Below are positions 60,709 to 64,000 of a stretch of 64,000 bases of DNA, piece by piece. The translations under genes were made by a program, and so were the position numbers. The stretch covers positions 1,364,001 to 1,428,000 of the forward strand of contig NZ_FPJG01000006.1 of NCBI RefSeq assembly GCF_900119165.1, given 5' to 3'. Below the pieces are notes generated by a model. It ran no database searches. It had not been told where the DNA came from and worked only from the letters and a program-made list of their open reading frames with translations. Each line of letters begins with the position of its first letter. The first letter of the stretch is position 1. Source of the stretch: Amycolatopsis australiensis (GTDB lineage Bacteria; Actinomycetota; Actinomycetes; Mycobacteriales; Pseudonocardiaceae).

Positions 60709-61031
60709 CCGGCATGGTGCTGGCCGCCGGGGATCGACCGGTCGCGGAGGTGATGGGCCTGGTCTTCGGCGTGGTGGTGATCGTCGCCGGCGTGACGCTG
60801 AACATCGTCCGCGTGGTTCGGTCGACGAAACCACGCGAAAAGCAGATGGCGCTCTTGGCCGCGCAGCTGGACGGCCGGAACCAGGTGTACCTCCGCATGA
60901 TCGAAAACGGTCTCGCCGAGCGAGACCTCGCCTGGGTCGCGGGCACTCGGGGCTACAGCGTGATCGTCCACCGGTCCTTCAAGTACTACGAGTTCATCTA
61001 CACACCGCACCAGCCGGGAAGGATCGCATGA
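60705..61031 (+). CDS. Small membrane-anchored protein, paralog 1
   Basis: A 108-residue protein with one membrane helix (about residues 16-35, VMGLVFGVVVIVAGVTLNI) and a soluble part with AAQLDGRNQVYLRMIENGLA and a C-terminal GYSVIVHRSFKYYEFIYTPH motif. It is clearly related to the next gene. The family is unknown to me. It is coupled to both neighbours by 4-base overlaps. Confidence 0.6.
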   Translation: MTGMVLAAGDRPVAEVMGLVFGVVVIVAGVTLNIVRVVRSTKPREKQMALLAAQLDGRNQVYLRMIENGLAERDLAWVAGTRGYSVIVHRSFKYYEFIYTPHQPGRIA

Positions 61032-61339
61032 GCGACTCGGTCGCACCCTGGCTCGTCCTCGTCGTGTTCCTGGCCGGCGGAAGCGCCTTCGCCTTTGTCA
61101 TCAGCTTGGTCCTGATCCGATTGAAGCGGCACGGAGAGCCGCGCGAGATGCAACTCAGGCGCCTGGCCGCCCGGCTCGACGGGCGACCACGCGTCACCAT
61201 CCGGACTGTGGAGTTCAGCGTGGCGCAGGCCGATCTTTTCCGGGTTGCGCAGAGCCGGGGCTACTCCATGACCGAGAACCGGTTCGGCAGGTACTACACG
61301 TTCTTCCGCACACCGCACCAGCCGTGGACCTCCGTATGA
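61028..61339 (+). CDS. Small membrane-anchored protein, paralog 2
   Basis: A 103-residue protein with one membrane helix (about residues 8-29) and the shared AARLDGRPRVTIRTVEFSVA and GYSMTENRFGRYYTFFRTPH blocks. It is a tandem duplicate of the previous gene with substantial divergence, so the copies may have different partners. Function unknown. An ATG (61336) overlaps its stop and opens a 10-residue frame that runs into the truncated third copy. Confidence 0.6.
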   Translation: MSDSVAPWLVLVVFLAGGSAFAFVISLVLIRLKRHGEPREMQLRRLAARLDGRPRVTIRTVEFSVAQADLFRVAQSRGYSMTENRFGRYYTFFRTPHQPWTSV

Positions 61340-61364
61340 GTAAGCGAGCACGGAGAGCGTTGCC

Positions 61365-61508
61365 TTGACGCGCCCGGGCAATCAATCGCCGGGCAGCGCC
61401 ACCGAGTACTTTCCTGATCGCCGGCGGGTTCGTCGCGCACAGCCGGGCTACATCGTCCAGAAGAGTGACCGGAGCTACCAATTCATGCGACACCGGGGGA
61501 GGCCATGA
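61365..61508 (+). pseudogene. Truncated third paralog (47 codons)
   Basis: A TTG at 61365 after GGAGAG gives a 47-residue frame ending PGYIVQKSDRSYQFMRHRGR and one more residue. The end matches the GY-x-V ... Y-x-F part of the two upstream paralogs, but the membrane helix and LDGR block are missing. The coupled ATG at 61336 starts in another frame and stops at 61368, so a deletion with frameshift is likely. The stop still overlaps the next ATG by 4 bases. Confidence 0.45.
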
Positions 61509-61912
61509 ACAACGAGCAGCTGATCGAGGAAATGCGCTGGCAGCTCAAGCAGATCGAGGACCGCAAGGCGGCGAACCAGCGCATCCTCGCGGGCATCGCC
61601 GGCAGCGGGCATACCACCGTCGTCTCGCCGGATCGGACCGTCACCGTTCTCGCCGGGCCAGGGGGCGTTGTCAGCGAAGTGCGACTCGCGCCCGAAGCCA
61701 TGCGGTTCGACGCCGTCACGCTCAGCCGAACCATCACCGCCGCCATCCGGGAGGCCGTCGCGGCCGGCGGACGGCTTGCGCCACAGCCGCAGCAACCACA
61801 GCAACAGCAACCACAGCAGCGGCCCGTGCCGCAGCGAGCACCCGTGGCCCCGCAACGCCGGCCCGCACCCACCGATGACGACGAGCCCTACGACACCGTC
61901 TTCGACGTTTAA
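61505..61912 (+). CDS. YbaB/EbfC-like protein of the T7SS-like locus
   Basis: A 135-residue protein. Residues 1-95 have the YbaB pattern: an N-terminal coiled helix (EQLIEEMRWQLKQIEDRKAA), the beta part TTVVSPDRTVTVLAGPGG and a second helix (TLSRTITAAIREAVAAG). A Gln/Pro/Arg-rich tail of about 40 residues follows. Such YbaB-like proteins are frequent in actinobacterial ESX loci and may act as chaperones instead of nucleoid proteins. The 3' end overlaps the convergent coiled-coil gene. Confidence 0.75.
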   Translation: MNNEQLIEEMRWQLKQIEDRKAANQRILAGIAGSGHTTVVSPDRTVTVLAGPGGVVSEVRLAPEAMRFDAVTLSRTITAAIREAVAAGGRLAPQPQQPQQQQPQQRPVPQRAPVAPQRRPAPTDDDEPYDTVFDV

Positions 61913-62307
61913 GCCGGCGGCTCCGCCCGCTTCGCCGCCGCCCGCTTGGCTCGCCACCCCAGTCCCAACACCGCCTGCACCAGCTCCTGATAGCTGGGCT
62001 TGACCTCCTCGAGGTACCGCTCCAGATACGCCGGACGCGCCGTCGGGATCGGGCGGGGGTCGTCGCCCGGGGGGAGCCAGCTCAGGCCCTGGATGTTGTG
62101 CAGCGCCATCTTCCACCAGCGCGTTGCGCGCTCTGCCGCGCGCTCCTCGCGTTCGGCCGCTGCCTCGATCGCGTTCTGGGCTTCCTCGATCTCCGCTTCC
62201 AATGCCTCGGCCCGCGCCAGTTCCCACTCGCGCAGCTTCTCCGCCGAACCGCGGGACAGCGCGATGATCTCCTTGTACCGCATGGCCGCGGTGGCGTCGT
62301 CGCTCAT
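61909..62307 (-). CDS. Coiled-coil protein coupled to the FtsK-like ATPase
   Basis: A 132-residue protein. Residues 1-65 form a Glu/Ala/Arg-rich coiled coil (EWELARAEALEAEIEEAQNA and ongoing). The second half has WWKMALHNIQGLSWLPPGDD and a basic end (RAKRAAAKRAEPPA). No known domain. The ATG at 62307 overlaps the ATPase stop by 4 bases, so it is likely a partner of that ATPase. Confidence 0.65.
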   Translation of the reverse strand: MSDDATAAMRYKEIIALSRGSAEKLREWELARAEALEAEIEEAQNAIEAAAEREERAAERATRWWKMALHNIQGLSWLPPGDDPRPIPTARPAYLERYLEEVKPSYQELVQAVLGLGWRAKRAAAKRAEPPA

Positions 62308-64000
62308 CGGTCGTTCTCCGGGCGCTGGAACGGGATGATCACTTCGGGGGCGCCGTGGGTCGTGCGGTCGAAGAACAACGCGCGGCCCGGCCGCGGTGAC
62401 CAGTGCACCACCTGGCCCGCCGCGAACGGGGACAGCTCGTTGCCCTGGACGTCGAGCGCCGCCCACGTGCCGATGTCGTCGGTGCCCGCGAAACCCAGGG
62501 TGTCCTTCAGCCGCGCGATGCTGCGCCACCAGCCGATCGTGTGGACGCCGTGGACCGGGCCTTGTTTCAGCACCACTCGCAACTGGTCGAGGCCGCTCTT
62601 CAGCTGCCCGACGGCCTTCGCCTCCAACGCGGGCAGCGCCGCGTCGACCCCGTACAGCAGCAGGATCTTCGCGCCGGCGGTCAGCTCGCCCGCCATCGAT
62701 TCCAACGTGGCCGTCAGGTCGTCGGCCAGTGTCGCCGTGTGGCCGTCGGCGCGTAGCCGCTCCGCCAGCTCCAGCACCGCCGGTGCGCACGCCTCGATCG
62801 TGCAGCCCAGCACGAAATCGACCTCGCCGGGCTCGTACTGCCGGGCCAGGGACCGGGCCGACGAGTCCATGATGGACAGCGCTTCGGCGGTCGCCGACCC
62901 GAGCACCGCGACGTTGCGGCCCGGCGCCCACGACAGGTCGACCCCGCAGGCCGCTTCGGTGACGTCGATCGACTGGCCGAGCAGGGCGCGCGGCTTCGAG
63001 TTCGGCTTCAGGTCCAGATAGGCCGGGAACTGCTCCAGCACCGGCGAATGCGCGCCGTCGAACAGGCGGGGCCGCGGGAACCGGCCCGCGTACTCCTCCC
63101 ACAACCGGTGCTGCAGCCGGACGAACACGTCCTTGCTGCTCGCGTCCGGGATGTGGGCCAGCTGGTTGCCGTGCGCGACACCCGAATCGTGGTTGATCAC
63201 CGCGTGCCACTTCGGGGCCGACACGGCCGCGTTGTTCGTCTCGGCCAGCACGCGCCGCGCCTTCGGCATCGCGATCCGCAGCGTGCACTGCTCGAACACC
63301 GCCGGCTTGCCCCAGAACGCTTCGATGCCCGCGACGTCCTGACTGGCGAGCACCAGGTGGATGCCCTGCGACCGCCCGCGCCGCGCGATGTCTTCCAGCA
63401 GCTGGGTGGCCGTGGCCGTCACCTGGTCGCGGCCCGCGAACAGGTACTGGAACTCGTCGATCACCGCGACGATCCGCGGCCAGTGCCCGCCCGGGTCGGC
63501 GTCGCGCAGGTCGGCGAGGTTGGTGACCTCGTGCTCCTTCGCGGCCGCGGACCGGCGACGCAGCTCGTCGGCCAGGAACCGCAGCAGGGCCAGGCCGAAC
63601 TCGCGGTCGGTGTTGACGTTGACGCCGACGAGCCGCGCGTGCGGCAGCCAGCTCGCGTCCTTGCGGCCCGGCGCCAGGCCGGCGAAGGAGACGCCTTCCT
63701 TGAAGTCCAGCAGGTACAGCGCCAGCTCGTCCGGCGTGTAGCGCGCCGCGAGACTGCCGAGCAGCGCGTACAGGAAGTTCGTCTTGCCCGAACCGGACGG
63801 TCCGCCGATCAGGGCGTGCGGGCTCGCGTCGCCGATGACGACCTCGACCGGCTCGCCCTCGTAGAACCCGACCGGCGCGCGCAGCTCACGCGCGGAGCTT
63901 TCCCGGCCCAGTTCGGTCGGCAGCAGGTCGTCGAACGAACGCGGCCCGCCCTGCTTGGCGATCAGCGCCGCGGCGATCCGGTCGGCGGCGCGGATGACCT
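62304..64000 (-). CDS. FtsK/SpoIIIE-type ATPase (EccC-like), 5' end outside window
   Basis: About 565 C-terminal residues are visible; the frame is open to base 64000. Two ATPase-type modules are seen. The first has Walker A LIGGPSGSGKTNFLYALLG and Walker B IVAVIDEFQYLF, with HLVLASQDVAG as sensor. The second (from about WAPGRNVAVLGSATAEALSI) has a degenerate Walker A (no GKT), like the later domains of EccC. It probably drives export of the helical proteins encoded nearby. The start and any membrane segment are not visible. Confidence 0.85.
   Translation of the reverse strand, partial: VIRAADRIAAALIAKQGGPRSFDDLLPTELGRESSARELRAPVGFYEGEPVEVVIGDASPHALIGGPSGSGKTNFLYALLGSLAARYTPDELALYLLDFKEGVSFAGLAPGRKDASWLPHARLVGVNVNTDREFGLALLRFLADELRRRSAAAKEHEVTNLADLRDADPGGHWPRIVAVIDEFQYLFAGRDQVTATATQLLEDIARRGRSQGIHLVLASQDVAGIEAFWGKPAVFEQCTLRIAMPKARRVLAETNNAAVSAPKWHAVINHDSGVAHGNQLAHIPDASSKDVFVRLQHRLWEEYAGRFPRPRLFDGAHSPVLEQFPAYLDLKPNSKPRALLGQSIDVTEAACGVDLSWAPGRNVAVLGSATAEALSIMDSSARSLARQYEPGEVDFVLGCTIEACAPAVLELAERLRADGHTATLADDLTATLESMAGELTAGAKILLLYGVDAALPALEAKAVGQLKSGLDQLRVVLKQGPVHGVHTIGWWRSIARLKDTLGFAGTDDIGTWAALDVQGNELSPFAAGQVVHWSPRPGRALFFDRTTHGAPEVIIPFQRPENDR

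Overview
The window is very GC-rich and gene-dense. It has many GTG starts and is most likely from an actinobacterium of the Pseudonocardiaceae, probably Amycolatopsis or a close relative. Supporting markers are mycothiol synthase, an orphan GlnR with Asp50, an F420-type PPOX protein, LmeA- and LCP-type envelope proteins, ESX-like helical proteins with an FtsK-type ATPase, and the gene order sulfurtransferase / thioredoxin / lmeA / glnR / mshD / pst / phoU, which resembles the mycobacterial Rv0815c-Rv0821c region. The species assignment is inferred; no database was consulted.

Layout. 1-13.6 kb holds conserved housekeeping genes: a sulfurtransferase operon behind a short Cys-containing leader peptide, lmeA-thioredoxin, glnR and mshD, the pstSCAB phosphate transporter behind a Pho-box-like repeat, phoU, a large LCP protein with a long Pro/Ala repeat tail, and a small diguanylate cyclase. 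13.6-18.2 kb holds idi, an alpha/beta hydrolase and a solitary 1019-residue NACHT-leucine-rich-repeat NTPase. 18.2-22.8 kb is a tight five-gene operon (GntR regulator, ADP-ribosylglycohydrolase-family protein, PfkB kinase, NCS1 permease, cysteine hydrolase) in which every junction is a 4-base overlap. I regard it as the best candidate for an undescribed catabolic or salvage pathway. 22.8-36.2 kb is a mixed region with dusB, a DUF2339 membrane protein, small enzymes, a Tat-exported phosphoesterase, a HelR-like RNA polymerase-recycling ATPase with a structured 5' region, an Lrp regulator, a diaminopimelate decarboxylase and an ECF sigma factor with a SnoaL-like tail.

36.4-43.8 kb contains a fatty acid desaturase coupled to a Cys-rich 60-residue protein, and a GntR-regulated DHDPS-like aldolase divergent from a four-part ABC importer. 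43.9-45.2 kb carries an editing-domain-less threonyl-tRNA synthetase preceded by a complete-looking threonine attenuator: a leader peptide with three tandem Thr codons followed by a GC-rich terminator hairpin. 45.2-46.3 kb is a decay zone with two pseudogenes around a UPF0303 gene. 46.3-58.3 kb holds secreted phospholipase C-like and nuclease proteins, an M20 hydrolase, the tadA pair, one tRNA-Ser, a taurine-dioxygenase-type enzyme and a CapA protein. 58.3-64 kb is a type VII-secretion-like locus (Gly-rich and helical substrates, small membrane paralogs, a YbaB-like protein, a coiled-coil protein and an FtsK/EccC-like ATPase running off the end of the window).

Recurring themes are phosphate scavenging (pst/PhoU, phospholipase C-like, nuclease and phosphoesterase genes), amino-acid-responsive leader peptides (Cys and Thr), and pervasive 4-base-overlap translational coupling. 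I found no CRISPR array, insertion sequence or prophage.
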